NCBI RefSeq assembly: GCF_963855985.1
Contig: NC_087108.1
Span: forward strand, 12,294,001-12,358,000
Direction of reading: 5' to 3'
Origin: Ostrinia nubilalis
Lineage: Eukaryota > Arthropoda > Insecta > Lepidoptera > Crambidae
Length of the DNA stretch: 64,000 nt
Of this stretch, positions 53,472 to 64,000 are shown in pieces (position 1 is the first letter of the stretch; the number at the start of each line of letters is the position of its first letter). The notes beneath the pieces are model-generated. The model worked only from the letters and a program-made list of their open reading frames with translations, did not search any database and was not told the origin of the DNA. The translations under genes were made by a program, and so were the position numbers.

Positions 53472-53474
53472 TTA

Positions 53475-54672
53475 GGTGTTTGGTTTGGTGTTCATTTCCT
53501 GTAACTATACATCTTCGTTGACAATATTCGGTTGTCTTTGTCTGTTATAACTGCTATCTTGGCCAGCCACACGGATAGGTTTTTTGCCATCAATGCTCGG
53601 TTTATAGCCCCATGTGTTCTTAAGGTGATATTGCTAAGAGGCATTTCAACAATTATGACAAAGAATTTGCTGATTGGATTTTCTATTAGAAATACCGAAG
53701 CATTATAGTGATGAAAAATGATTTGTAAAATATGATTTTTGCTCAACTACTGGTTTAAGATTGCACCTTATTCAAACATTTTGGGATTATTATATTAAAT
53801 GCAAACTTATCAAACAGTTAGGGCGACTGCAAAAATATCTTAAAAAGTAATTCGTAATTTATTATTAGTTATTTCGTAATTTATTCTTCGTTTATATGCG
53901 AAACATTTACAAAGTAAGCGCAATTACCAAAAATTTGAAATTGACTTGATTTCTTTTTTAGTTGCATATAAATCTGGCAAGTTCTAAAGAAGAAATTAAT
54001 ACGAAAAAGCTTCTTTTCGTCAAATACTAAACCATCCAGAAACAAAAAGGAAGACGCCATGAAACTAATTAATTAACCACCATTGAACGAACGCTCAATA
54101 TTCCATGCAATTAGTCTGAAAAAAATCGGTAATGGAATCGTAAAATCTTACGGCATATCTGTCAGTCCTAATTAAAATCTCCCCCAAGCAATGGGGGTTA
54201 TGGGGTGGCTTGACGTTTCGCCACTTGTACACGTTCTGTTCACGTATGCTTGCTAACATCCGAGTTTTATAGTGGTTATTCTTGCAGATTTAAGATGTTA
54301 AGGTTTGAAGATTAAGATGTGGATATCTTACCTTTAACAGACTACTCATAACGTCGATGTGTTAACCAAATTTTATCTACACTTCAAAATCTTAAAATTA
54401 AAAATTTAGATGTTACTGTCAGTACTTGAAAGTCTTGAAACCTTTAAAAAATGTACACAACATAGGATAATCGTTTATATCTTTCTAACATAAATACTTA
54501 CATTTAAACATATTGTTGGGTACTCACTTGTCAATATGAATATACTCGTTTGATAATAAGTTATTACAACACAACAATACACAATTAATCTGTTACATGT
54601 TTTTACTATCAAAATTCAAAATACATGTTGCTTACCTACTAATCAAGATTTTTATAAAGACAAATCACGATT
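53475..54672. other. Nothing recognised
   Basis: The 84-codon minus ORF at 53492-53746 has no recognisable domain. Confidence 0.45.
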
Positions 54673-54897
54673 TCAATCAAGTATACATAACTTACTTACT
54701 TCATTCACAAGATACAACAATGGTCCCAGAGGTGTACCTTGCAGTGTTCCTCGCAAATCACACATTTGATACAAAGGGGCATTTCCATCAACCGGATTAT
54801 ACTTCAACCATACTTTAAAAGCCAAAGTGGTATACAAGCACATAAATACAGATACCCTCTTAAATCGAGACGAAGAAAACGGCAAACCTAATGACAC
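54673..54897 (-). pseudogene. Possible reverse transcriptase remnant
   Basis: The minus frame contains RGTLQGTPLGPLLYLVNEV, reminiscent of the RT block GVPQG-LGPLLF-IYIND- of non-LTR elements. Nothing else of the domain was identified in the 74 codons, so this is a weak call. Confidence 0.3.
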
Positions 54898-56642
54898 GAT
54901 CAGGGGGTGGATTCGCCATTTTATTTTTAATGTTTATTGCTTTTTGCCAGATAAATTCGTCCCCGCGAGAGTGAGAGGCAGGAATCAATGCGGTCGGAGG
55001 ATCTTAAGACGATAGCCGTACTATTTGCTTTGGGTTAGAAGAAAATTTTGTGATGGCATTTTGTTTATCTGTTTCACAGTTAAAACTTAAGTAAAAAGTG
55101 CTGTTAAAAAGGAGGGATAAGTAAGTCATAAAATAAATAAAAGAAACTTAAGTTCATTTAAGTTTTAGACCTATTTTTTTTTTAGTTTAAAACCTACCCC
55201 AGGGATTTCTACAACGACCGGTCCTTCTCAGATATGTAAATTTAAAATATCGTTTCCAGAACACTAGAAAACTGCAAAAGTTTATTGCTAATCTCTATTG
55301 CAAGTGATTAAACGAAGTATCTATTCTAAATTAAATACATTTTGGGCAATCGCTTGGGTGAACATGTTTCTTTGGTATCCAAGAAAAACTTATCACGATT
55401 TCGAGTATCCTTCGACTTTTCCAATCGCTATCCCTAGTAGCCATTTTAACGGGAACCTTCCCGACTGCCATTTAGGCGCAGATGTTTTCTATGTTAATTC
55501 TATTGTTTTTTTGTTAATTTTTATGCTCTCCTTCACGCTCGATTTAGTCCGTTCGGTCGTTCTCTCCAGGGTAAATGCTAATGTGCCATGTTGGAATCTT
55601 TGCTTACAAAATCGCTTTTGTTAGGATTTTTCCTCTTTGATAATGGAACTATTTGATAATCAATTGGTTTAAGATTTTGCGTTTAATAACCACTCATTCT
55701 CAATATCAGGTAATCGTCTATGATTTGTTTATGTTAAACTGTGCAGAGTTGTCTCCGGAAAGCATTTTTATTTCTAATAAGTACCTCAAGGTGTATTTAA
55801 GAAATTGAGAAGCTTGGCAAAAAACATATTTGTACTTACCTCGCAATAGATAATTTGATTTGAAAGACCAAATAAATGTGTAATTGTATGATAGGGTTAA
55901 GCTGTAAATATTGTTTTATTGTCGTAAATGTGACGTCATTTTAACAAATTAGGTGGTGTCCTAGATTTGGCTATATTATCGAGTTAGAAATAATAGGATA
56001 TTATAAATTTATTTTCATCCTACATTAAAGAACGTTTCAAAGTAAAACAAATAGCTGTATTAGCATAAAAAACAACGTTAATCCTAACCGACGTATTTCA
56101 TTAAACATTCGAAGACGACAAACGGATAATAACATCCCCCCTTCCCCCCAAAATCCATCTCGCGGATTGCCGTTCGAAAAAAACGCATAAACAGAATGTC
56201 GAAAATGTTGCCCGCTCGGGACTTGAACCCACTTCGGCACTTCGGCTAATTTTTGATTGGAAACAACCAGAATGTCTGGAGCTATTAGGGATTACTATCA
56301 CTAGGTATACTTTTAAATAGTCTGATCAGTTTGTCACGGGTTTCAACGCTAATTTTGATACTTAGGTATGTACTGTCAAAATTTTGATTTTGATTTGGAC
56401 AAAGCAGCTGTTTAACGTACGAAGAAGTATAGGTTGTCAATAAATTCCATAACTCCTAATTACACTAATTTAAGAAATTGAAATGATACGCCTTTTCATA
56501 ACTGCGTTGTTGACCTTTCTGCTATAGATGCGCTTCCAGACACATGATACGTTAAATGGAATGGTCTAGGTACCTATAGTTGAATAAATACATTTTGTCA
56601 AGAAATTGTAACATTTTGAGATGAAATAATAAGCTTACATAC
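54898..56642. other. Nothing firm
   Basis: A good minus-strand donor pattern (CGAG|GTAAGTAC, about 55840-55850) lacks a convincing exon. A T-arm-like GGGTTCAAGTCCC (minus) lies at about 56219-56231. Confidence 0.4.
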
Positions 56643-56667
56643 CTTCAGTGCTGCTATCTGCCCAAAT
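56643..56667 (-). CDS. Candidate 25-nt micro-exon of an unidentified gene
   Basis: On the minus strand: a pyrimidine-rich acceptor (ATTTTTCTTCCTTTCAG), 25 nt ending CAGCACTGAAG, then a consensus donor GTATGT. Two frames are open, giving IWADSSTE (+1 nt) or FGQIAALK; the third has a stop. Both splice sites are strong for this A+T-rich background, which makes a real micro-exon plausible. No partner coding exon was identified on this strand; a possible non-coding first exon ends at 58404. No domain or gene identity can be inferred from eight residues. Confidence 0.45.
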
Positions 56668-57804
56668 CTGAAAGGAAGAAAAATAATAAGTTAAAAATCT
56701 TACTCTTTTCTTAAAGAGGTAGAACAAGCAAAAAAGCTTAGAATTAGCAGTAAAGTAATAAGTTTCCTTCTCTAGCAATTAAGTTTAGTCTACTTATCAT
56801 TTTAACTACACACGTTAATAGGTCTTTATTAGAGATCCATATCGTCTAATAATGCCATAGGTACTTGGTTAAGTGTGATAAAAAACATTTGAAAAACCAA
56901 GTAATATCGCTTAGTATAAGACACAGTCATCCCAAAATCATGGACTGAATCTGTCACTATGAGCTTTACCAATAAACCACTGCAACTGGATAATAATATC
57001 TCCAAATCTAAAGGCCAGTGTACACTGGTGCACTCGGCGCATCCTCACTAGAGGGCTAATTTTTTTAAGCTGTCATTAATTCTGAGTATAATTTTGCCCC
57101 CACCCCCTCGGGACTGAGGCGATTAATCCGTGTTTAATGTCACCCCCGAAAAAAGTAGCTAATCAACAGATTGAGATTTTTTCGTAACGCTCAGGGGTAT
57201 GTTGCGATTCTAAAGAGTGGGTAGAATAAAAGTTTGACGGCTGAGTAATTTTGGCGTTCGAATTTTAAAAATTCGATGTGGGTACTTATTCTTATCTGTT
57301 TTACTTCTCCAGTTGGAGCGGTCAAAATAATACTTAATGGGAGGGCAATCAGCTATATCGCATTTTTGGGTTGTTGGTAGAACTCTCTTCTTAAAGCCTG
57401 TGGTTGTATATTGTTATTTGAAAGAAAGAAAATGATTTTATTTGGCAACAAAAGACATACACATTTAATTAAAAAAACCATCAATACAACCAAACAGTAC
57501 CATCTTGACAGTTTAACTGCTACGACACTGATTTTCAGTAGGTGCCTTTTAATGCATCTTCGGTTCATCATAAATTTATTGAATGTCCATTTTACATCCA
57601 ATAATAATTATAATACAATCAATAGATTTTATCCTTCTCTCATGTCTAAATCAAGTCAACAATCATCATGGAAATCAAGTCAACGAAATGTGGTAAAAAT
57701 TTTTAGGCGACAAGATGTAACAGTCAGATAATATACCTACATATTCATCCGGAACTTGGTATCTAATGATGAAGACCATTACAAGACTATAGCTAGGTAC
57801 TAAT
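56668..57804. other. Nothing recognised
   Basis: Overlapping ORFs at 57353-57731 on both strands are low-complexity A+T-rich openings. Confidence 0.45.
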
Positions 57805-57874
57805 AGGTAGCAGGAAGGCGCTGGATGCAGGCCGCTACCAACCGGGCGATGTGGAAGTCATTGGGGGAGGCCTT
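57805..57874 (+). mobile_element. RTE-B fragment
   Basis: GTAGCAGGAAGGCGCTGGAT to GGGGGAGGCCTT; the tail is missing. Confidence 0.88.
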
Positions 57875-58263
57875 TTCGATTTGTTATTTCTTTTTTGTGT
57901 TGTTAGTAAAGTACACAATATCTATTTATTTATCTATCAAACCGGGAAAGTCATTGTATCCTGCGGTCTTCAGTGACCCAAATAATCAGGTGGCGTCAAA
58001 GACACCCAATAGCGTCCATTGTATGAGCGTGTATGAGTTGAATGGGAGAGACGATGCATGGCCGATACGGCGCGTGCGGGCTATTGACTGACGCCTAGAT
58101 TGTCTTTGCGCAGATAAACCTGGTATAGAGGGTGTTCTTTTTACCCTACCTAAACTTTGTTTAAAAATACGTAAGTCAAAATATACCCTATCACTAGAAA
58201 TTAAGGATTATTTTCCTATTAGGAAGTACTGCCTGCTTAATAAATATCGACTGATCGACATAA
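57875..58263. other. Nothing recognised
   Basis: No supported gene. Confidence 0.5.
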
Positions 58264-58375
58264 TCGCACAGGGTGACACACGAACCAATCACAGAGTTCT
58301 ATTTAACGTTTTATGTTCGTTTACGTTTTTACGTATATTTTACGTTTTTTGTATTTTTTGTAATACGGGCCGGGC
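58264..58375. mobile_element. Decayed repeat H MITE
   Basis: CACAGGGTGACACACGAACC to AATACGGGC; much of one arm has been replaced by T-rich sequence. Confidence 0.6.
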
Positions 58376-58403
58376 GGCATAAGGATAATAAAAATATCCT
58401 ACC

Positions 58404-58470
58404 TTAACCACGGGCTCCCGGAACCATGAACTCCCAGGAACTGTGGGTCACTTCACTTCACAATCACATT
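58404..58470 (-). other. Possible non-coding first exon, donor at 58403
   Basis: The minus strand reads GAGTTCATGGTTCCGGGAGC...TTAAG|GTAGGA. Frames are closed or start-less, so only a 5' UTR exon would fit. It lies upstream of the micro-exon at 56643 and downstream of a GC-rich patch at 58905-59010. Confidence 0.25.
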
Positions 58471-58772
58471 ATTCACTTCACTTCATTGTCATTATATCAC
58501 AAAATTAAATGTTTAAAGTAATTACACAAGACTATACACTACTATCCGTTCGCGATAAGTTTGCCGCTGGCGTCAATAACTACAGCAAACTATATTGAAA
58601 ATATTTTTTATTTATTAATATTGATAAAAATTGCGTATTTGCGTAAAATAAAACACTTAATTGAGTTTAATCACTAACTAATTGCGTTTAATCGGGGTTG
58701 GAGGAGGGGACGCGCATTTCACGGACCGGCAAACTTAGCGCGAACGGGTAGTATACACTATTGCCACAACTA

Positions 58773-58892
58773 TTGCGACGACGATATGGTGAAGGTCGCG
58801 GGAGGCGCCTGGATGCGAGTGACACAGGACCGGTCTTTGTGGAAATCCTTGGGGGAGGCCTTTGTCCAGCATGGACGTCTTTCGGATGAAAC
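58773..58892 (+). mobile_element. RTE-A fragment
   Basis: GACGACGATATGGTGAAGGT to GGATGAAACG, with diverged last codons and no tail. Confidence 0.85.
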
Positions 58893-58904
58893 GGACTATG
58901 GCAT

Positions 58905-59010
58905 AGGCTCGCGGTGCGGTTGCGCCGGCGCCGGCGGTCGACTGCGGACTGTGGCGTCATGGCGTGATCGGGCCGGCTCGCGCGCGGTATTTAGTTGCAT
59001 CTACCCTCCA
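58905..59010. other. GC-rich patch
   Basis: GCGGTTGCGCCGGCGCCGGC and GGGCCGGCTCGCGCGCGG stand out from the background. Possible CpG-rich promoter; unproven. Confidence 0.3.
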
Positions 59011-59446
59011 CTTGAAATTAAAAATTACAGGCAGTATAAAATGAATTGGTTGCTACAATGAGTTATTTATAAACTTGTATGCAATATACTATTAAGTAGC
59101 GACTTGATATTTTTTCTAGCAATATTTTTAATTTTTTTATAACTAGTTAACCATGTGTCTATCTGTCTATTCGTCCGAGGTTTTGCTTGGAAAGTATAAA
59201 ATTGGCACTAGAGAGCTGTAATTTTGTGGAGATATGTTTAATAATCATGCCGACAAAGTGCTAGAGTAAAATTAAAAAAAAAATTTAGGGTAGCTCTCCT
59301 ACATGTAAAGTGGGGATGATTTTTTTTCATCGTCTACCTTATCGTGTGGGGTAACGTTGGATAGGTATTTTAAAATGGATTCAAGGTTTTTAAACTATTT
59401 TTCGATTTAGGCATCCGTTTGCAAGATATGAAACTTTAAAGTGCCA
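59011..59446. other. Nothing recognised
   Basis: No gene or repeat seen. Confidence 0.5.
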
Positions 59447-59460
59447 ATAGTCCCACTGGT

Positions 59461-59667
59461 TGCCCACTAGAGTGAGCCCGCCGTAGGCTGGACTTTGGTC
59501 CAAAACCGCGGTGGGCAACCCTTTAGTTGGGTTCGCCATTGATCGGGCGCCTTATGCGCTCGCGCACCGACGATCGCCAAACGGCTAGAGTACCTTCTGT
59601 ACTCGCCACTCTGCCCGGTGAAGCTGGAAAAGCACTTCAAGCTACCAGTGCGCGTCCCTTAAAAAAA
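59461..59667 (+). mobile_element. Poly(A) retrosequence with 14-bp target duplications
   Basis: A 207-bp GC-rich non-coding insert ending in eight A. It is flanked by ATAGTCCCACTGGT (59447-59460 and 59668-59681). Hallmarks of LINE-mediated insertion: either a SINE or a 5'-truncated LINE 3' UTR. Stops are present in all plus frames. Confidence 0.92.
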
Positions 59668-59714
59668 ATAGTCCCACTGGTAACATAACAGCCTGTACAT
59701 CAGCCTGATTGTCA

Positions 59715-59760
59715 CGCGGCGCGCGCGCATTGTAGCGACCACGCTTGGGCGCGCGCCGCG
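59715..59760. repeat. GC hairpin with perfect 12-bp stem
   Basis: CGCGGCGCGCGC and GCGCGCGCCGCG, separated by 22 nt. Confidence 0.9.
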
Positions 59761-59761
59761 A

Positions 59762-60164
59762 CGTCGCCGCTTCCTGCGTTGATCGTTCAGTACTGGATAT
59801 CTGATACTAGTCACACAATAAACGGGTAGGTAGACTGGTGTGGGATACTAGCTGGCGTCAAATATTGCACAATCGACCTGAAGATTCAAAGAACGAGTTT
59901 GATTTTGGATGTTTTTGACTCTAAAACTTCTTTAGATTCAGGTCATATCTGGAGTAGTCTAGCAAAAGGAGGATTGGACCAACTCCCAGTACTGTCCAGA
60001 GAGGTTGGATAGGCCTGATGCTCGCATATTTTTCCCTGTCTCCTCTAACGATATCGACAGGAAGGTGGTAGTATTCTATACTGCATTGCCACATTTTATT
60101 ACTGTCACCTTTTCAAATTAACGTACCAAATAAGGGTTCCTTATCAGGTCTACGGAACCCTAAA
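59762..60164. other. Nothing firm
   Basis: No gene identified. Confidence 0.45.
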
Positions 60165-60301
60165 AACGCAGCGTGGTACGTTCATCGATAAGATGGACCG
60201 ACGACCTCTTAAAGGGTAGGAGGGCGCTGGATGCTGGCCGCTACCAACCGAAGGCCTAGTTCAGCTATGGAAGTAAATGACTGAAATGATGGTGATGATT
60301 T
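60165..60301 (+). mobile_element. Decayed RTE-B copy
   Basis: AAACGCAGCGTGGTACG to GACTGAAATGATGGTGATG with indels; preceded by TCTACGGAACCCTAAAAA, a separate common repeat end. Confidence 0.8.
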
Positions 60302-60775
60302 TTAAAACATTTCCTATAATGATGAACTTTAGACCTATACCTAAAGAAAACGAATGAAACAATTATATGAGTTTATAAATTAAAAAAAAACACGCAAAAA
60401 TCACCCATCACAACTAGACACGACCCGAAACAATACCATCCCTCATCAAATAATCATGGCAGATGGATTAAAAGACGAAAAAAATTAACATGAAAGACAA
60501 ACGGAAAAATTCAAAAAGGTCCATCAATAATTTATCAGCATCTCGGTTGAATTAGCCACGTTCGAGGGTTCAGTAGGGTCTTGGGTAAAGAAAAAAATAT
60601 ATTTTTCCCCGTAAGGAATCCTAGGGGAAATTTTGTATAGGAACTTGGGCTATCGAGGAGGTAAGAGATTTAGAGAAGCTGGAAGTGATGAGTTAATTAA
60701 TTATTTTGACCTTTCAGTTTATTTAATTTAAATTATTTAGAAGTTTAAATACCGAATTAATACGTTCAAGGCAAG
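60302..60775. other. Nothing recognised
   Basis: No gene or clear repeat. Confidence 0.5.
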
Positions 60776-60948
60776 AGCGGAGTAGCACGTCTAACTACAA
60801 AGTGGACAGATGACCTTATTAAGGTTTCAGGTAGGTACTGATGTATGTCGCTTCTAACCAGGGAATCTGGAATTTTAGAAAATGGGGAAGGCCTAAGTTC
60901 AGTAATGGATGTCCTGTGGCTGATGATGATAACGATGATGATGATGAT
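60776..60948 (+). mobile_element. Strongly decayed RTE-B copy
   Basis: Matches the RTE-B end loosely (AAGTGGACAGATGACCTTAT, GGCCTAAGTTCAGTAATGGA) with a (GATGAT)n tail. Confidence 0.7.
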
Positions 60949-61078
60949 GGGGCTTAAATCAATTTCGAATAGTGTGTATTTTATTTAAGTATTGGAATAA
61001 ATTGTAGTTTAATAGTTGCTTTGAGATGTGTCTTGAAACGTACTTATTGAATAAACAAAGTGACGCAACAAATTCAGT

Positions 61079-61200
61079 CAAAATCAAAATCAAAATTATC
61101 TTTATTTGTGTAGACTAATTAAATTAGTACTTACAAATCGTGAAATGCTCTTAAGGAGCCTATACATGTCTCATTCTTCTTTTGCACTACCAGCGCTTAT
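61079..61200 (-). repeat. LINE 3' tail
   Basis: (AAAATC)n then TTTATTTGTGTAGACTAATT is typical of a reversed lepidopteran LINE end with an A-rich tail. Confidence 0.5.
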
Positions 61201-62791
61201 CCTTACTTACCACCACCAGTGTCCCATCTACTTTTATAAATCAACTGCGCTCACCTTTCACCTAACTAATGCCACATCCAGAAAACCCTACATCCCATCG
61301 CCCTCGACCCTTGAAGCCGTATTAATGAAAAATGAAATCGACTTGGCAAATCTAATATTTGACGCACTAGCACCGAGTGATTGGCCACGCTGATTAGGCA
61401 AATAGGCCACGGTGTTTGAGACAGATTGATTTTTTATTAATGGTGAAATCAAAGCACCTACCCATCGTACAACATTGTTTTAATCTTTACGGCTGACTAT
61501 TCTAGCCTAATGGATTGATGATCCTGCTTAATTTTTATGTAGGGAACAAGTCACAAATAGTACTTTTTGCTTTAGAGGACTGAAAATATTAACAGCGAAC
61601 CTTTGGTTCATGTCTTTTAGACCAATTTGACTTAAAGATTTAAACAAATTGAACATTGTCCATCATATCGTATTTATGAAAAATGTTAAACAATTACGTT
61701 TTTCTAAGACAGATTCTTCTATAGATTTAAGTTTTAACCACAAATTAGTTCACATACTATAAATGAGCTTTCAAAATGTGATTCTCCCAAAAGTCAAAAT
61801 GTGACATAGATAGGCTATTGTAGTAATAGGTAAGCTATGTTTGTAAGGGAAAATAAATTATTTTTTTATGTTTTTTTCACCAGTTAAATTGAGTTATAAG
61901 AGTAAATTATGTGTTTTTTATGCAAGATCTACCTTGAAATCATTAACAACTGTTGTCAATATAATTCAACGAACTTACCAAAGCAAAAATACCTCGAAAA
62001 GATAAACCTATCTTATTATTTTAAAGTATCAATCACGACCCCTCCTGACCGTCCTATCTCGCCTAAAAAATCGCTCGGACCTTTACAATCAATTTGGACA
62101 ACAGCTAAGGAAGCTTATAAGTTTTCGACTTGCCTAATATTGTTAGGCCGGCCACGAGCGTCCCGTGGGTCAGATTTACCCATAAATTGGTAGGAGGTAA
62201 GTGTTTTTCCCCTCTCAATCTTTCAATGCCTCCGCGCGTATTTTTTATGGTACAAGGGTTGGTTGAAAAATTCAGTGGATTTAGGGTTAGATAGAATAAG
62301 GATAAATTATAAGTGTAGCAGGTCGCTAGTGGATTAGTATTAGTTTGTTGACAAACTTTTTGATTGTACCCAGTTTTGTAAGGCAAAAAAAAAAACCAAA
62401 CGAAAATCATTACTAGTTGACACCACCTGTCAAAATTTTATGAGATGTCAAAACGCGGTTTTCCCATTGGTAGATGACGTCACTTTTCAGCACCTCAATT
62501 TATTGACTATTTACCTATTTAAAGAAGTTAATGGAAGACTTTGGGGTAATCGACAGCTGTAACCGTTTCAGAACCTTTCTGTCGTTTAAGCCAAACTTAA
62601 GAAAATACAACTTTATTATTGAAAATTTAAGTATTCATGAAAATCAGTTTTATGAAACTTGCAGTCTAGTGTACAAGTAAAGTCCTAGGTCGAATGTGAA
62701 AATAACTAAAAATTTGATTAACGATACTACATTTGATTCAATAAAATCCGAAATAAACATTACAAATCGGCATAACATTCGCTAAAAGAAT
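61201..62791. other. Nothing firm
   Basis: ORFs at 61106-61393 and 61909-62193 are not recognised. A consensus donor GGAG|GTAAGT lies at about 62196 with no supported exon. Confidence 0.4.
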
Positions 62792-62977
62792 TCAGTAACC
62801 CCTCGAGCGCCGACACCAAGCCCAGAAGGACCGAATGATTGCCAATAAAAGCAAAATCGCCAAAAATCCCACACATCCCAAAGGGGTTACGTTAACCTGT
62901 TCACCCCTACAAATTGACCACCGGTCGTAGTGAGGTTCGTTATTGGAGCGTTTAGATTTATTTGACGACATTGGCAT
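62792..62977 (-). CDS. Possible small single-pass membrane protein ORF
   Basis: 61 codons with a favourable start context (CCAAACATG, A at -3). The N-terminal 35 residues are polar (MPMSSNKSKRSNNEPHYDRW...), then one hydrophobic helix of about 20 residues (PLGCVGFLAILLLLAIIRSF) and a basic tail CRRSRGY. The topology is like a small tail- or signal-anchored protein. Codon content is richer in G+C than the neighbourhood. There are no recognisable family motifs, and a 61-codon opening can arise by chance in a 64-kb window, so this is a candidate only. Confidence 0.3.
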   Translation of the reverse strand: MPMSSNKSKRSNNEPHYDRWSICRGEQVNVTPLGCVGFLAILLLLAIIRSFWAWCRRSRGY

Positions 62978-63654
62978 GTTTGGATTAGGTTGGGGGTTTT
63001 TCTTCTGTTTTTGGTGGAATGGGGGTATTAATGTGTATTTTGTTATTATGGTGAATATGTTGTTTTTATTAATTTGTATAATGATGAAGATAAATTAATG
63101 AATTATTTGCCAGTACATGGTACCATATCAGCTCTTTAATATGTAGTAATAAGTACCTATATTTGTCAAAGTTAGGAAATGAATTAAACACTCATGTAAG
63201 TAGGTGAACGAGCAACTGGTTTTTTGCGTGTTAAGTTTTTCTATTTACGAAAGTTTTTCTTATTATTTCTGTTGCCTTACAATTAAGATTTGCTGATTTA
63301 GCTTCGGAAAATCGGGTATTTGAATCTTAAAGAACTGCAAATTATTACAGCAATACGCATTTTTGACTGTCAAAAGTCGAATGTTCACGTTTCACAAATC
63401 TCTGCAGATTATATCAAATAAACTGGTTGAAACAAGACAATACGCCGGCGTCTGCTTATCGGCCTCTATAAGGAATAAATACACAGATAAAAATAAAGTT
63501 ATTTTTCCAAACGTCGAATAAAAACGGGCGACTGTTACACCGAAACGTCTTGGCTGCATCATAGTAAGTACATATTAGATTGTCATTAAAGTTTATAAAG
63601 TGCTCTTAGATTAATTTAATACTAACAAACTTCAGATTGCAATAAAATTCTCAG
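62978..63654. other. Nothing recognised
   Basis: No supported gene or repeat. Confidence 0.5.
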
Positions 63655-63770
63655 TACTGGCCCATTTAAGTATTGTCCTGAAGCAGTGGTAGGGTTAATA
63701 CCTACTGGGACTTGTAAAAGTGCTTTTTAAAAGCCTACTTGCATAAATAAATGAGTTTTATGTGTTTTAA
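63655..63770 (+). repeat. LINE/SINE tail copy
   Basis: Matches 13835-13950: GTACTGGCCCATTTAAG, GTAAAAGTGCTTTTTAAAAG and CTTGCATAAATAAATGAG. Confidence 0.85.
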
Positions 63771-64000
63771 TTTAATTACTCACTAATCTTTTTCCGTCTA
63801 ATATTTAGCACTAATTTGATTCTAAGAGCATATAATGTCAATAACAACAATTTGACGGAAGATCCTAATACCTAATCCAGGATACAGGAAAACCTTATTA
63901 GTGGGAAAAAATGCAACATTATATTGAAACTGATAATTAAATTACCAATTTTAATATTATTTTTCATATTTTTACCAAAGGAAACAATAATGTCTGTATG

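Noticed and set aside
53492..53746. 84-codon minus-strand ORF
   Set aside because: No recognisable domain, start context or neighbouring exon evidence.
55846..55907. Possible minus-strand exon ending in CGAG|GTAAGT
   Set aside because: The acceptor is weak, composition is very A+T-rich and 20 open codons are expected by chance; joining to the micro-exon cannot be shown.
1..64000. CRISPR array, operon, rRNA or viral gene content
   Set aside because: The regular repeats found are microsatellites, transposon tails and palindromes; no direct-repeat/spacer pattern, rRNA or viral structural gene was seen.

Overview
This is an A+T-rich nuclear window from an animal genome, almost certainly a moth or butterfly (Lepidoptera). 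That call rests on its repeats, which match the usual lepidopteran set: short Helitron-like elements (5'-TC, GC hairpin, CTAG-3', placed between host A and T), RTE-type non-LTR fragments ending in (GAAC)n or (ATG)n, CR1-like 3' ends, and many short inverted-repeat elements. No bacterial operon, plasmid, phage or CRISPR feature is present. The species cannot be named from the sequence alone.

The window is gene-poor and transposon-rich. The one long intact reading frame (16397-18457, minus) is a 686-residue reverse transcriptase with a C-terminal zinc-finger/nuclease-like region. Host coding evidence is small. Two short exons at 22820-22885 and 24958-25121 (plus) have matching splice sites and phase, and look like the 3' end of an unidentified protein gene. 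A 25-nt micro-exon candidate lies at 56643-56667 (minus). A possible small membrane-protein ORF lies at 62792-62977 (minus). One clean tRNA-Met(CAU) gene lies at 36121-36193 (minus). A promoter- or insulator-like patch with YY1-, CTCF- and splice-donor-like motifs lies at 39588-39769.

Layout: 0-9 kb holds Helitrons, an inverted-repeat element full of GCGCGAAA motifs (5219-5505) and a 1.4-kb element with 30-bp inverted ends and scattered AATAAGGCCTA motifs (about 6262-7667). 9-20 kb holds RTE tails, Helitrons, a CR1-like LINE nested in a Helitron, the reverse transcriptase and a hAT-type MITE. 20-26 kb holds the host exons among MITEs and an inverted RTE copy. 26-36 kb holds MITEs, TSD-flanked RTE insertions and the tRNA. 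36.3-38.3 kb is one nested palindrome. 38-53 kb is more of the same dispersed families. 53-64 kb is mostly unannotated A+T-rich DNA, with the micro-exon, a poly(A) retrosequence with 14-bp target duplications and the small ORF.

Family labels used below: RTE-A has a (GAAC)n tail; RTE-B has an (ATG)n tail; repeat C is an unclassified repeat of about 130 bp or more in eight copies; repeat H is a MITE with CCCGTATTCAC ends; repeat I is a large palindrome with CAGAGTAAATAC ends.
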